Source of the DNA: Paenibacillus pedocola
Lineage (GTDB): Bacteria; Bacillota; Bacilli; Paenibacillales; Paenibacillaceae
Assembly (NCBI RefSeq): GCF_031599675.1
Contig: NZ_CP134223.1
Span: forward strand, 5,270,001-5,334,000
DNA: 64,000 nucleotides
Reading direction: 5' to 3'
Under the pieces are notes generated by a model that worked only from the letters and a program-made list of their open reading frames with translations, did not search any database and had not been told where the DNA came from. The position numbers and the translations under genes were made by a program. This document shows, piece after piece, positions 24,382 to 33,403 of this stretch (its first letter is position 1; each line of letters opens with the position of its first letter).

Positions 24382-24492
24382 ATGAGCGAAGAAGTAAGAG
24401 GCGGATACGGATACCCTGGATTTACAAGCACTGGTGCAATTCTTGTTCTCTTTATCCTGCTGGTTATCATCAGCCGTTCACTCTTTGTCTAA
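24382..24492 (+). CDS. YjcZ-like sporulation micropeptide
   Basis: The 36-residue peptide has a short Gly-rich N-terminus (RGGYGYPGFTSTGA) and one hydrophobic helix ending in a short polar tail (ILVLFILLVIISRSLFV). This matches the YjcZ family of sporulation membrane peptides in Bacilli. GGGG is seven bases before the ATG; the upstream in-frame ATG at 24376 is too close. It probably sits in the forespore or mother-cell membrane. Function is not known. Confidence 0.8.
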   Translation: MSEEVRGGYGYPGFTSTGAILVLFILLVIISRSLFV

Positions 24493-24610
24493 CCGGGAAT
24501 GGTGATCCCGGGAGGGAGCCCCCGGCTCTCTCCCCTCTCCCGTGTTACACGCCATTCCCTATCAGGCGGAAGCTAATGAGGGTATGTGAAACTTCTTGAT
24601 ATACAGCAAA

Positions 24611-24648
24611 GAGGCCTTGAGTAAAGCTGCGGCTTTACTCAAGGCCTC
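24611..24648. terminator. Bidirectional terminator between the YjcZ-like gene and ecsB
   Basis: A 17-bp perfect stem (GAGGCCTTGAGTAAAGC) with a 4-base loop lies 6 bp from the ecsB stop codon. T's follow on the minus strand. Confidence 0.85.
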
Positions 24649-24654
24649 CTGCTG

Positions 24655-25872
24655 TTATAAATCGTCGTCCGGATCCTCTGCTTTGCGCTTCATGTAGACC
24701 TTGAAGAAATAAGCCAGCAGTGCACCGGCCAGTAAGCTGCCGATTGCCGGCAGCGGACGTTCTCCCAAAGTAAACAGAAAAGGCCATCCCAGTACCAGTA
24801 CCAGTACCAACTGGGTACGAAAAATAAATTGTGTAGTGTTGTCCCCTTTGCTGCCGGGAGGCAGCGGATACACGGTCAGCCAGAACGATTCACTGTGCAG
24901 CTTGCGCAGCGCCGACAGCTGGATACCGGTAAGGAACAGGAAGAGCAAATAGATGCCGCTGCCGGCATAGCTCGCACGGTTCCACCAGACCAGGAGCAGC
25001 GCCAGCACAGCCATCCGCATGACAATGCCGAAGATATCGCCCCTGGCAAAGCTCTTAGTCAGCAGAAAGCGGTATGCGCTGTCCCGGCGCCAGGCGATGC
25101 CGCTACCCCAGCGGGACAGATAGCGCCGGCCATAGACCCGCTGCTCACGCCCCGGAACATCCACGAACCAGCCGAGCATCATCAGGGCTCTTGTCCCCTG
25201 ATTCCGCTCTGTAGCGATCAGCCGCTCCCAGGGAACGCCATGACGATTCGGAACGCTTAGCGCTGCCAGATAAGCTGCCGCCAGAATAACGATAAAGATT
25301 AATGCCTGCAGCGCCGGCTGCCACAGCCATGCTGCGATCATCAGCCCGAGGGCCGACCAGCGCAGCAGTCTAAGCCCGGCCGAAGCAGGACGTGAGAGCA
25401 TCGCGATTTCCCGCCATAGCCCGTAGCTCGACAGCAGCTTCACAGCAATCAGCACCACGGCTGTAAGCAGCAGCTGCTTCGGCGAATCGTCCGTACGTAT
25501 GTACAAAGGCCAGAGTGTAATGAGGATAAAAGCCATCCGCAGAATTTTCCACACATTCCCGCTCACCCAGGCCGGAGCGAAGTACTCTCTCATCCGGTGG
25601 CCCTGCGGGAGCAGAAAGACCGTATCCGGGCTCTGCAGATAGGTCCGGAAGCTGCTGTGCACTGTTGCAGATAGCAGCAGAATCAGCATAATCCAGCGGA
25701 TCGGCAGATCTGCCGGGGTATCGCGGAGCAGTGCGGTGTACCAGGCGGAGAAGACGATCAGCACCAGCAGCAGCAGCATCGCTACACCGCTCTTAATGAC
25801 ATAACCCACATACGGGAGCATGCTTCCCATGAACCGGCTGCGCCGCTGCCGGCGCAGCTCTTTCAAATCCAT
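24655..25872 (-). CDS. ecsB: EcsB-type ABC transporter permease
   Basis: The 405-residue membrane protein has eight or more predicted helices, beginning LKELRRQRRSRFMGSMLPYVGYV and including SPDTVFLLPQGHRMREYF, as in EcsB of Bacilli. In B. subtilis the Ecs transporter influences secretion and the processing of RseP (RasP) substrates. It starts one base after ecsA, so the pair is coupled. No ecsC follows; the operon ends at a strong terminator. Confidence 0.9.
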   Translation of the reverse strand: MDLKELRRQRRSRFMGSMLPYVGYVIKSGVAMLLLLVLIVFSAWYTALLRDTPADLPIRWIMLILLLSATVHSSFRTYLQSPDTVFLLPQGHRMREYFAPAWVSGNVWKILRMAFILITLWPLYIRTDDSPKQLLLTAVVLIAVKLLSSYGLWREIAMLSRPASAGLRLLRWSALGLMIAAWLWQPALQALIFIVILAAAYLAALSVPNRHGVPWERLIATERNQGTRALMMLGWFVDVPGREQRVYGRRYLSRWGSGIAWRRDSAYRFLLTKSFARGDIFGIVMRMAVLALLLVWWNRASYAGSGIYLLFLFLTGIQLSALRKLHSESFWLTVYPLPPGSKGDNTTQFIFRTQLVLVLVLGWPFLFTLGERPLPAIGSLLAGALLAYFFKVYMKRKAEDPDDDL

Positions 25873-25873
25873 A

Positions 25874-26620
25874 TCATTTCCCTCCCTGCACCAGTTCGTA
25901 GAACAGCTGCTCCAGGTTAAGGCCGCGCAGTCCAGCAGCTTCTGTCATTTCCGCAAGCGTACCCTGGGCAATGACCTTGCCGCGGTGCAGCACAATGAAG
26001 CGGTCGCAGTAATTCTCGATGGTAGAAAGAATATGAGAGCTAAGCAGGATGGAAGCCCCGGATTTTTTCAGATCCAGCATGAAATCGAGCAGGGAACGGA
26101 TACCGAGCGGATCAAGCCCCAAAAAAGGCTCATCAATAACATAGAGCGCCGGCCGTGCCACGAAGGCACACATAATCATTACCTTCTGCTTCATGCCCTT
26201 GGACAAGTGGGAGGACAATGTATCCATCTTGTCCTCCATATTGAACAGTGCCGCCAGCTGCCCGGTGCGTGATTCATAGTCACTGCGATCCACGCCATAA
26301 GCCCTGGCCGTAAATTCTACATGCTCCCGGACCGTCATTTCCTCATACAGCAGAGGCGATTCCGGCACGAACGTCAGCGCACTGTGGTACCCTTCCGGGT
26401 CGCTGCTTCGGGTCTTGCCCTGTACGGTAATTTCACCTTTGTGGGGCGACATCAGCCCCAGAATATGCTTCATGGTCGTACTTTTGCCTGCTCCATTGAG
26501 CCCGATCAGTCCAACCATTTCACCGGGCTGAACCTGAAGGCCGATATCATGAAGCACCGGCTTGTTGAGACTATATCCTCCGCTTAAGCCCGTAATTTGC
26601 AGTACGGGGGCAGTATTCAT
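25874..26620 (-). CDS. ecsA: EcsA-type ABC transporter ATP-binding protein
   Basis: The 248-residue ATPase has Walker A GLNGAGKST, the signature HLSKGMKQKVMI, Walker B ALYVIDEPFLGLD and the switch region LSSHIL. The sequence is close to EcsA in pattern and length. It overlaps the stop of the helicase gene by four bases (ATGA), and its own stop is next to ecsB, giving an operon of helicase, ecsA and ecsB. It drives the EcsB channel at the cytoplasmic membrane. Confidence 0.92.
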   Translation of the reverse strand: MNTAPVLQITGLSGGYSLNKPVLHDIGLQVQPGEMVGLIGLNGAGKSTTMKHILGLMSPHKGEITVQGKTRSSDPEGYHSALTFVPESPLLYEEMTVREHVEFTARAYGVDRSDYESRTGQLAALFNMEDKMDTLSSHLSKGMKQKVMIMCAFVARPALYVIDEPFLGLDPLGIRSLLDFMLDLKKSGASILLSSHILSTIENYCDRFIVLHRGKVIAQGTLAEMTEAAGLRGLNLEQLFYELVQGGK

Positions 26621-28101
26621 TGACCGTCACCTCTCGGGGTTTTGTCCTTGAGCCATTTCGGAGCTCCCTTATTCTTACGGTTCTTCTCACGCTCGCTACT
26701 GCTGCGTGCTTTGCCCGCAGGACCGGCCGGGCTGCGTCCGCCTGCGGCTTGGCCTGCACCATGATGCGGCTCACGCCGTACTTCTCCACCGGCACTTGGG
26801 CTGCCTGCCAGTCCCTGACGTGCTGCCGCCGGTCTGGCACCTGCAGCATCCGGCTGCACAGCTGCCGTCCGCACCAGCTTGCTGCTACCCGGTGCAGCAC
26901 TTTCCCGGCGCGGTGCATCTGTTCCCCCGCTTCCCCGGCTGCTGCCTGCAGGTCTGCGGACTTCATCCGCCGGCCGCGCCTTGCCGGCGGACATCGCCCG
27001 CTCTTCCAGCTGGATGTCCAGCTCACGGGCAAACTTGCGCATGATGAAGGTCTGCTGCTCGGTAACAATCGTAACCGACACGCCGCGCTTGCCCATGCGT
27101 CCCGTACGTCCGGCCCGGTGCACATAGTGCTCGGAATCAAATGCCGGGTCGTAGCTGACCACAAGTGTCAGATTCTCAATATCCAGACCCCGGGCTGCTA
27201 CATCGCTGGCTACCAGCACCCGAAACTTCCCGCTCCTGAACTTAGCCAGCACATTACTGCGCGTAACCTTGTCGGCATCACCGTAGAGCGCCGCTGCGCT
27301 CAGTCCGAGATGGTTCAGCTTCGCCTGCACTTCGGCTATGTCCTCTGTGGCGTTAACGAACACAATCGCCCGTTCCGGGTTGTAATGGCGGATGACGCGG
27401 CGCAGCATATCCATCTTGTTCCGTTCCTCGGCCACCACGTAATGATGTTCCAGCGATTGCGCGGTCATAACCCCCGGATCAATCCCGACTTCGGCCGGGT
27501 TTTTCATTTCCCGGGCAGCCAATGCTTTGGTTTCCGGCCCGATGGTTGCCGACAGCATGATGAGCTGGCGTGTGCGCAGCGCGCTGCTGACGATCTTGGC
27601 TACCTCGCCGGCTCCGCTAAGCTGAAACATCTGGTCAGCCTCATCGATGACAATCGTGGTGACTTCGTGCATTTTCAGCTTGCGCAGGCCAATCAGCTCC
27701 CGGATGCGGCCCGGAGTGCCGACGACAAGCTGCGGGTGTTCACGCAGCTTGTCGATCTGGCGTTTAATCGCAGCACCGCCGATCAGTCCCATCACCTTAA
27801 TGCCGCGGTGATCTCCGTACCGCTCCGCCTCGCGGAGAATTTGCATCGCTAGTTCCTGGGTTGGGGCCAGCACCAGCTTCTGCACCACTCTCTGCTCCGG
27901 ATTAATCCCTTGAAGCAGCGGCAGCAGGTATGCCAAAGTCTTGCCTGTTCCTGTCTGGGAAGCGGCCAGCACATCCCTTCCCTCCAGCAGAAGCGGGATC
28001 GTCTGCTCCTGAACAGGGGATGGGGCGGTAATGCCGAATTCCGACAATCTGGCAACAAGGTCTTCCTGGATGCCGATGGCCGCAAAAGATGCGTTAGTCA
28101 T
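26617..28101 (-). CDS. DEAD-box RNA helicase
   Basis: The 494-residue protein has a Q-motif (FGITAPSPVQEQTIP), AASQTGTGKT, PTQELAMQI, TPGRI, VIDEADQMF, SATIG, FVNATED and HRAGRTGRMG, so both RecA-like lobes are complete to about residue 375. The last 110 residues are Gly/Arg/Ser-rich and end with RKNKGAPKWLKDK, a typical RNA-binding tail. It resembles the small cold-shock helicases of Bacilli (YfmL or CshB group). It is first in the ecsAB operon, an unusual partner for a transporter, and overlaps ecsA. Confidence 0.92.
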   Translation of the reverse strand: MTNASFAAIGIQEDLVARLSEFGITAPSPVQEQTIPLLLEGRDVLAASQTGTGKTLAYLLPLLQGINPEQRVVQKLVLAPTQELAMQILREAERYGDHRGIKVMGLIGGAAIKRQIDKLREHPQLVVGTPGRIRELIGLRKLKMHEVTTIVIDEADQMFQLSGAGEVAKIVSSALRTRQLIMLSATIGPETKALAAREMKNPAEVGIDPGVMTAQSLEHHYVVAEERNKMDMLRRVIRHYNPERAIVFVNATEDIAEVQAKLNHLGLSAAALYGDADKVTRSNVLAKFRSGKFRVLVASDVAARGLDIENLTLVVSYDPAFDSEHYVHRAGRTGRMGKRGVSVTIVTEQQTFIMRKFARELDIQLEERAMSAGKARPADEVRRPAGSSRGSGGTDAPRRESAAPGSSKLVRTAAVQPDAAGARPAAARQGLAGSPSAGGEVRREPHHGAGQAAGGRSPAGPAGKARSSSEREKNRKNKGAPKWLKDKTPRGDGQ

Positions 28102-28149
28102 AATTGTATTTCATCCTTTTCGCTTGAGTTAATATCATCATTATATGCC

Positions 28150-28178
28150 AAAAAGGCCTCTCCACCAAATGGAAGGCC
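28150..28178 (-). terminator. Terminator between the SDR and helicase genes
   Basis: On the minus strand GGCCTTCCA pairs with TGGAGAGGCC (one bulge) and is followed by T5. A second hairpin lies upstream at 28222-28262 (GAAGAGG/CCTCTTTTC). Confidence 0.7.
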
Positions 28179-28272
28179 GTATCGTTAGAGAAGGGCTGAT
28201 ATCAGCTTAGCTCAGCCCGCAGAAAAGAGGATGATCCGCCGGATAACAACGGGCCTCTTCTTCCCTGCACAT

Positions 28273-29049
28273 CTATTTACGGTTCATTGCGTTATAAGTC
28301 AGCTTATCCGCCAGGCGGGGGAATAAGGCGTACAGACGGATACCGAAAGCAGCAAGCCCCGGAAGATCCACTTCTTCTTTGCCCTTCTCCATCAGCTTCA
28401 CGATCTTGGCGGAGACATGCTGCGGAGCCATCATCATTCTGGCTACACTTTTCTCGTAGTTGCCGGAAGGATCCGCCGTCTTGAAGAAATCGGTGGCAAT
28501 CGGTCCCGGATTGACAGCAGATACGATAATGCCGCTCTTGCGAAGCTCCTGGCGCAGGGCATTCGTAAAGCCCAGTACCGCATGTTTGGTAGCCGTATAG
28601 GCAACCGCCCGGGCTGTGCCTATTTTGCCGGCCATGGAGGCCACGTTCACAATCTGCCCGCTCCCCCGCTGAAGCATATGCGGAACAACGGCTTTGGTGC
28701 AGCGGACGATCCCCATATAGTTGACGTCCATCATATCAGCAAATTCCTGAGGCTCCATCTCGGTAAATCCGGCAAATTTGCCGTAACCGGCGTTGTTCAG
28801 CAGGATATCGATTCTGCCGTAAACGTCAAGAATTTCAGCGAACACCCGCTCAACCTCGGCTTCATTTGTAACATCGCAGGTATACAGTCCAAAAACGCCC
28901 GGAATACCGGCCGCCGTTTCTTTCAGCTTATCTTCCGAACGGGCCAGCAAAATGGGAACAGCCCCCCGCTTGCTGAGCATCTGCGCCGTGATTGCACCAA
29001 TCCCGCTCGAAGCCCCTGTAATAACCACAATTTTGTCTTTAAGTTGCAT
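28273..29049 (-). CDS. Short-chain dehydrogenase/reductase
   Basis: The 258-residue NAD(P)-dependent oxidoreductase has TGASSGIG (11-18), NNAGYG (85-90), the catalytic Ser138 and YTATK (Tyr151, Lys155). The C-terminal helix region (LPGLAAFGIRLYALFPRLADK) suggests loose membrane contact, as in the YqjQ-like group. The substrate is unknown. It follows cheX by 28 bp and may be co-transcribed with it. Two hairpins end the unit. Confidence 0.9.
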   Translation of the reverse strand: MQLKDKIVVITGASSGIGAITAQMLSKRGAVPILLARSEDKLKETAAGIPGVFGLYTCDVTNEAEVERVFAEILDVYGRIDILLNNAGYGKFAGFTEMEPQEFADMMDVNYMGIVRCTKAVVPHMLQRGSGQIVNVASMAGKIGTARAVAYTATKHAVLGFTNALRQELRKSGIIVSAVNPGPIATDFFKTADPSGNYEKSVARMMMAPQHVSAKIVKLMEKGKEEVDLPGLAAFGIRLYALFPRLADKLTYNAMNRK

Positions 29050-29077
29050 GAATATCCATCAGCTCCTAATGATCACC

Positions 29078-29533
29078 CTAAGAAATCATCACTTGAATAT
29101 CCAGTTCCCCGATCCCTTCCATCAGAAGCGGGATGCTCAGTGCTCTGCGCGGAAATACCGACATGCTTTCGAGCTTCATCAGCTTCGGCGGGGTAATATC
29201 CACGGATACTCCCTGATTGGACAGAATCGTACTGGCGTTGCCGCTGATCATATTGCCCAGCTCTGAAATCGCGCTCTGCCCCATTTCATCCATCTCTGCA
29301 ATCGGATAGCCGCCCATCATTGCCGATACGATCTTGAGTGCCACCTGCTCAGCGATTCCAAAGACGATATCTCCGCTTAACTGACCCGTCATTCCCACTT
29401 GAATCCATATATGATTATCGATCAGTTCAATATCCTTAATTCCCAGATTACCGGTGGATGGCGAGACTTGAATCACCTGCTCAATTACAATTCGTGCAGA
29501 CTCTAGAAACGGATTAATTACTTCTGCTTTCAT
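29078..29533 (-). CDS. cheX: CheX/CheC-type CheY-P phosphatase
   Basis: The 151-residue protein has the CheX/CheC active-site helix ISELGNMISGNA with Glu91 and Asn94, the ExxN pair that removes phosphate from CheY-P. Only one such helix is seen, and the length of about 150 residues fits CheX better than the two-site CheC. It lies away from any chemotaxis operon. A TATAAT (29598-29603, minus strand) lies 65 bp upstream. Confidence 0.88.
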   Translation of the reverse strand: MKAEVINPFLESARIVIEQVIQVSPSTGNLGIKDIELIDNHIWIQVGMTGQLSGDIVFGIAEQVALKIVSAMMGGYPIAEMDEMGQSAISELGNMISGNASTILSNQGVSVDITPPKLMKLESMSVFPRRALSIPLLMEGIGELDIQVMIS

Positions 29534-29937
29534 GAAAGTGCTGTCCCCCTCTACCAGGCTTTAGTCATATACCAAAAGTCCCAAGTAATAATGTTTTATT
29601 ATACTTCATATATCGGCATTATTCACCAAAAATTAATGCTCTTGTCGAATGAATTCTCAAGATAGTTTTTGTGGTGACATTGCCCTGCAGGTTGTAATCT
29701 CCTATAATTTAATCAAATACCAACATTCCGCGTAAGATACACCTGATTATTCCGGCAAAGCATGCCCTGAAACCCTGCACATCCCGGGTGTCAGCCCTGC
29801 TCCGAATAAGAAGAAAACAAGAAAAAAGTCTTATTTTCCTGAGTAAAAGTCAGCTTAGCCATCCTGTGAAAACGCCCGGTTTTCACATTATACAAATAAC
29901 CAGCGACACGATTCGGTAGGCCAAAGGGGGCAAGTCC
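29534..29937. other. 404-bp divergent intergenic region (cheX / LysR)
   Basis: It holds the cheX -10 at 29598-29603 and the LysR promoter with its palindrome at 29865-29894. Between them (about 29610-29860) the DNA is AT-rich, with no frame with a ribosome site and no recognisable RNA that I can support. Confidence 0.5.
29865..29894 (+). promoter_or_regulatory. LysR operator-promoter
   Basis: TGTGAAAA (29865-29872) and TTTTCACA (29880-29887) form a perfect 8-7-8 palindrome. It overlaps a GTGAAA-17 bp-TATACA promoter (-10 at 29889-29894). It lies 51 bp before the LysR start and fits an autoregulatory site. Confidence 0.55.
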
Positions 29938-30840
29938 ATGAACATTAGCCAGCTGGAGACACTGATCACGATCTCCAAAACCATGAGCTTTCGCAAGGCG
30001 GGCGAACTGCTTAATCTGACCCAGCCGGCAGTTTCGGCACAAATCAAAAGCCTCGAGGAAGAGTTCAAAACGCAGCTCGTTGACCGGAATCAGCCGGTTA
30101 CCTTAACCGACAGAGGCAAAGTGTTCCTTACGCATGCGGAGCAGATTGTAAGTATTGTGGAGGAATTGAAGCAGCGTCTGGCCGATTTGGAGGAGAATCC
30201 CCAGGGGCATATTATTCTCGGTACAACAACCTCCATTGCTATTCAGATTCTGCCGCGCATCCTGTCTTATTTCCAGGACCAGTTCCCGCATATCAAAACT
30301 TCGATTTCATCGATGTCCTCATCGCAGATTTATCAGCATGTGGAGAACGGCCTGGTGGATGTCGGCATCGGTTATCTGATCGGGCAAAGTCCGGGTATGA
30401 CTACCTCGGTCCTTTATTACGACACCTTTGAACTGGTAGTATCACCTAGGCATCCGCTGGCCCAAGTCAAATCTGCAGGCATTGAAGCCCTCGGCAAAAC
30501 ACCGCTCATTCTGCTGTCGCCGGACACCGTCGGCCGCAAATTTGTCGATGAGGTACTCGCTAAGCACGGCATTCAGCCGCAGGTTATCATGGAGCTGACG
30601 AGCAGTGAGGAGGTCAAGCGGATGGTCGAGCTGGATCTTGGCGCAGCGGTAATCTCCAAGCAGTCCGTTACGGCTGAAGTCCGGAGCGGCACACTCAAAA
30701 TCGTTCCGATTATCGAGCTCGAGGTCACGCATCCTGTCGGGGTCATTACCAAATCAGGCAAATACGTCAATTCCGCCATGCGGCAGTTCCTGAGCGATCT
30801 GAAAGGCATGCCGGAGACCCAGTTTATCGGTTCTGAGTAA
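29938..30840 (+). CDS. LysR family transcriptional regulator
   Basis: The 300-residue protein has the LysR winged helix (residues 1-60: NISQLETLITISKTMSFRKA, LTQPAVSAQIKSLEEEF) and a two-lobed effector domain (90-295). GHIILGTTTSIAIQILPRIL starts the effector lobe. Effector and targets are unknown. It is followed 56 bp later by a PHP-phosphatase gene on the same strand. The palindrome overlapping its promoter suggests autoregulation. Confidence 0.9.
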   Translation: MNISQLETLITISKTMSFRKAGELLNLTQPAVSAQIKSLEEEFKTQLVDRNQPVTLTDRGKVFLTHAEQIVSIVEELKQRLADLEENPQGHIILGTTTSIAIQILPRILSYFQDQFPHIKTSISSMSSSQIYQHVENGLVDVGIGYLIGQSPGMTTSVLYYDTFELVVSPRHPLAQVKSAGIEALGKTPLILLSPDTVGRKFVDEVLAKHGIQPQVIMELTSSEEVKRMVELDLGAAVISKQSVTAEVRSGTLKIVPIIELEVTHPVGVITKSGKYVNSAMRQFLSDLKGMPETQFIGSE

Positions 30841-30896
30841 ACAGCATCATTTGCTGCTATCGTACACACACTATGGCCAAAGGAGATGTTCCACTC

Positions 30897-31706
30897 ATGA
30901 AGTTTGATCTGCATACCCATCATTTCCGCTGCGGCCATGCCGACGGAAGCATCCGGGATTATATAGAGGCGGGTATCGCCGCCGGTCTTAGCGTCATTGG
31001 TATTTCCGATCACACGCCTTATTTTGCCAGCCCTTCCGAGCAGGCATTTCCCCGCATCGCAATGGCCAAATCGGAAATAGCGAATTACGTAGATGAAGTA
31101 TTGTCTCTGCAAAAAGAATATGCCGGCACCATTGATGTCCTGCTTGGCATCGAATCAGACTATTTCCCCCAGCATGCTGAACTGTACCGGACCACGCTGG
31201 CCGCCTACCCCTTTGACTATATCATTGGTTCGGTACATAACGTCGAGGGTGACAGCATCTTCAACAAGAGCCGCTGGAAAAAGCTCGGGCCGAAGCAAAT
31301 GCATGCGGTCAAAGCAGAGTATTACCGGCTGATCACCGAATCCGCCCGCAGCGGTATGTTCCAGATTCTCGGCCACATTGATGCCATGAAGGGGAACTAT
31401 CCAAACTTCTCGCAGATCCCGGCAGCCGCCGAGATTGACGAGTGCCTCCGAGTTATCGGCGAATGCGGTGTAGCGATTGAGATCAACACCTCAGGCGGTA
31501 CCAAGCTGTGCGGCGGCTGGTACCCGTCAGATGATATTCTGGAGCGCGCCCTGCATTACGGTGTAGAGGTCAGCTTCGGCTCCGATGCGCATAAGCCTTC
31601 CAGGGTCGCGGATCAGCAGGGGGCTGTGGCCGCCCGTCTCAAGGAAATCGGGTTTACCCACTGGGTCTACTTCAAGCGTAAAGAGAAACAGACTGTAGCA
31701 CTATAG
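30897..31706 (+). CDS. PHP-family histidinol-phosphatase-like hydrolase
   Basis: The 269-residue metal-dependent phosphoesterase has DLHTHHFRCGHA (3-14), IGSVHN, GHIDAMKG and GSDAHKPSRV, which supply the PHP metal ligands. Length and motifs fit HisJ of Bacilli, which removes phosphate from histidinol phosphate. No his genes are nearby, so a different phosphate ester is possible. AAAGGAG lies 11 bases before ATG 30897; ATG 30873 has no site. Confidence 0.85.
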   Translation: MKFDLHTHHFRCGHADGSIRDYIEAGIAAGLSVIGISDHTPYFASPSEQAFPRIAMAKSEIANYVDEVLSLQKEYAGTIDVLLGIESDYFPQHAELYRTTLAAYPFDYIIGSVHNVEGDSIFNKSRWKKLGPKQMHAVKAEYYRLITESARSGMFQILGHIDAMKGNYPNFSQIPAAAEIDECLRVIGECGVAIEINTSGGTKLCGGWYPSDDILERALHYGVEVSFGSDAHKPSRVADQQGAVAARLKEIGFTHWVYFKRKEKQTVAL

Positions 31707-31718
31707 ACGGAAATTACA

Positions 31719-31759
31719 AAAGCCTCCGACTGCATGTAACGTGCAGGTGGAGGCTTTTA
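31719..31759. terminator. Bidirectional terminator
   Basis: AAAAGCCTCC/GGAGGCTTTT with an inner CTGCA/TGCAG stem lies between the convergent PHP and nfrA genes. Confidence 0.85.
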
Positions 31760-31820
31760 TTGAGAGTAGCCCATCCATTTAACATGGAATTGCAACCGTA
31801 AACCATTGCGGCACTTATTG

Positions 31821-32567
31821 TTATTTCTGCAGATTGTCGCAGGTAAAGCCCTGCTGCGGAAGTGTCCTTCCGGCATCGCCGTACTGCGGATTCATGGCAT
31901 AGAAATGGGCGATCGTGGAACTCCAGTCCCGCTCCGTCAGGCCCAGATCTTTAAGATACTCCCGGTATGCCGTGTTGTATTCCTGAATGCTGCTCTTCAG
32001 GTCCGGGTTGTAGCACTCCTCATGATACACTGCCTCCAGCGGAAGACGCGGCTTCTTGGGCAGCTCTTCACCAGGGTATCCGACGCACAGGCCGACAACC
32101 GGAAATACATACTCCGGCAGCTGCAGAAGCTCGATCACACCTGCCGTATTGCGGCGGATTCCCCCGATTGGAATGATGCCGAGGCCCAGGGATTCAGCAG
32201 CGGCAACTGCACTCTCCAGCGCGATCCCCACATCTACTGCCCCGACGAGCAGCGCATCCACATCACCGGCTGTCTCAAACGGCTGCCCCTCCAGCTCGGC
32301 GGCTAATTTAGTGCGGTAAAAATCCATACAGAACACTAAAAATACCGGTGCATCAGCCACGTGCTTCTGATTCCCGCTCAGCACCGACAGCTGTTCTTTG
32401 CGCTGCTCATTCTGCACAGCAATAACCGTTACCTGCTGCCCGTTGACCCAGGATGGGGCCGATTGTGCAGCTTCGATAATCAGCCTCAGCTTATCCGCTT
32501 CCACCGGCCGCTGCTCATATTTGCGGAACGAACGGTGATTGTTCAAGGTCCTTAGCACTTCATTCAA
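31821..32567 (-). CDS. nfrA: NADPH-dependent FMN oxidoreductase, nitroreductase family
   Basis: The 248-residue flavoprotein begins VLRTLNNHRSFRKYEQRPVE, the RSxRK FMN-binding start of the nitroreductase fold, and has SWVNGQQVTVIAV, GIIPIGGIRRN and GLCVGYPGE. It matches the NfrA group, which reduces FMN and nitro compounds using NADPH. It is monocistronic. FMNH2-requiring SsuD is encoded 24 kb away, and this enzyme could in principle supply reduced flavin, but nothing in the sequence shows this. Confidence 0.88.
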   Translation of the reverse strand: MNEVLRTLNNHRSFRKYEQRPVEADKLRLIIEAAQSAPSWVNGQQVTVIAVQNEQRKEQLSVLSGNQKHVADAPVFLVFCMDFYRTKLAAELEGQPFETAGDVDALLVGAVDVGIALESAVAAAESLGLGIIPIGGIRRNTAGVIELLQLPEYVFPVVGLCVGYPGEELPKKPRLPLEAVYHEECYNPDLKSSIQEYNTAYREYLKDLGLTERDWSSTIAHFYAMNPQYGDAGRTLPQQGFTCDNLQK

Positions 32568-32663
32568 AGTATGATTACCTCCCCAATGTAAAATAAACGT
32601 ACAACATGTCTATTTATCATACCCCAATAAACTCGGGCACCGCCAGTCTCCGGGGATATACGC

Positions 32664-32691
32664 AAAAAAATGGACCCGATTCCTCGGGTCC
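32664..32691 (-). terminator. Terminator of the GNAT gene
   Basis: GGACCCGA/TCGGGTCC with a 4-base loop is followed by A and seven T's on the minus strand. Confidence 0.88.
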
Positions 32692-32770
32692 CAGCAGCAG
32701 TTATATTTTCAAAAGGGGGTCATGTACTTAGTTTAACCGGACACTGTTAGAGTTTGATAACGGCTTTATT

Positions 32771-33313
32771 TCAATTGTGTAACAAAGTGAATACTTTCAT
32801 TACATCGCCGGAGCCATCGGCAATTGGCAGGATACGCTCCAGCGCCAGACCGTTTTTGAGCATGACCCGCTCGCTTCTCAGGTTATCGCCGCGGCAGCGT
32901 CCCTCTACCTTAGCCAATCCAAGCTCCTGTCGTGCATAGCCCAGCAGCAGTCCGACTGCTTCTGAAGCGAGCCCCGCTCCCCACCAGTCGGGATGCAGCA
33001 TATAGCCGAGCACAGCTTTACCTTCATGCCGGTTCCAGTTCTGCAGAGAGACCGTTCCAATCAGCTCCTCCCCGCCTCTCGGATAGATGCCGGCATGTAA
33101 TGCGCACGGATCATATGCATAGATCATCCGGTGCACCAGTTTGTCCAGCACAGCCTTCTGGGAGCCAGCTCCGCAGCGCAGCACAATATGCGGCTGTACC
33201 TCCGGGTGCGAGAGAAGGGCCTGCAGCCTGCCGGCTTCGGCGGGCTGCAGCGGCCTCAGTTCAACCGCTGTTCCTTGTTGGGTGATCAATGATATGGTTT
33301 CGTAAGTAATCAT
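32771..33313 (-). CDS. GNAT family acetyltransferase (RimJ/RimL type)
   Basis: The 180-residue protein has LGYMLHPDWWGAGLASEAVG as acetyl-CoA loop and NLRSERVMLKNGLALERIL at the end, as in RimJ/RimL-like enzymes. The substrate is unknown. GAGGGG lies upstream of the ATG. It is separated from the phosphoesterase gene by 90 bp and has its own terminator. Confidence 0.85.
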   Translation of the reverse strand: MITYETISLITQQGTAVELRPLQPAEAGRLQALLSHPEVQPHIVLRCGAGSQKAVLDKLVHRMIYAYDPCALHAGIYPRGGEELIGTVSLQNWNRHEGKAVLGYMLHPDWWGAGLASEAVGLLLGYARQELGLAKVEGRCRGDNLRSERVMLKNGLALERILPIADGSGDVMKVFTLLHN

Positions 33314-33403
33314 GTTTTCCCCTCTTCTCTGCAGCTGATGGTTGAAGTCCTTTAGCTCTTTCCGTCATTAAGCAGCGGACAGCGGATATGCGCTCACCCT
33401 CCG

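Noticed and set aside
26620-27852. 410-residue plus-strand frame antisense to the helicase gene
   Set aside because: The minus-strand helicase has all family motifs; the antisense frame shows none and has no Shine-Dalgarno.
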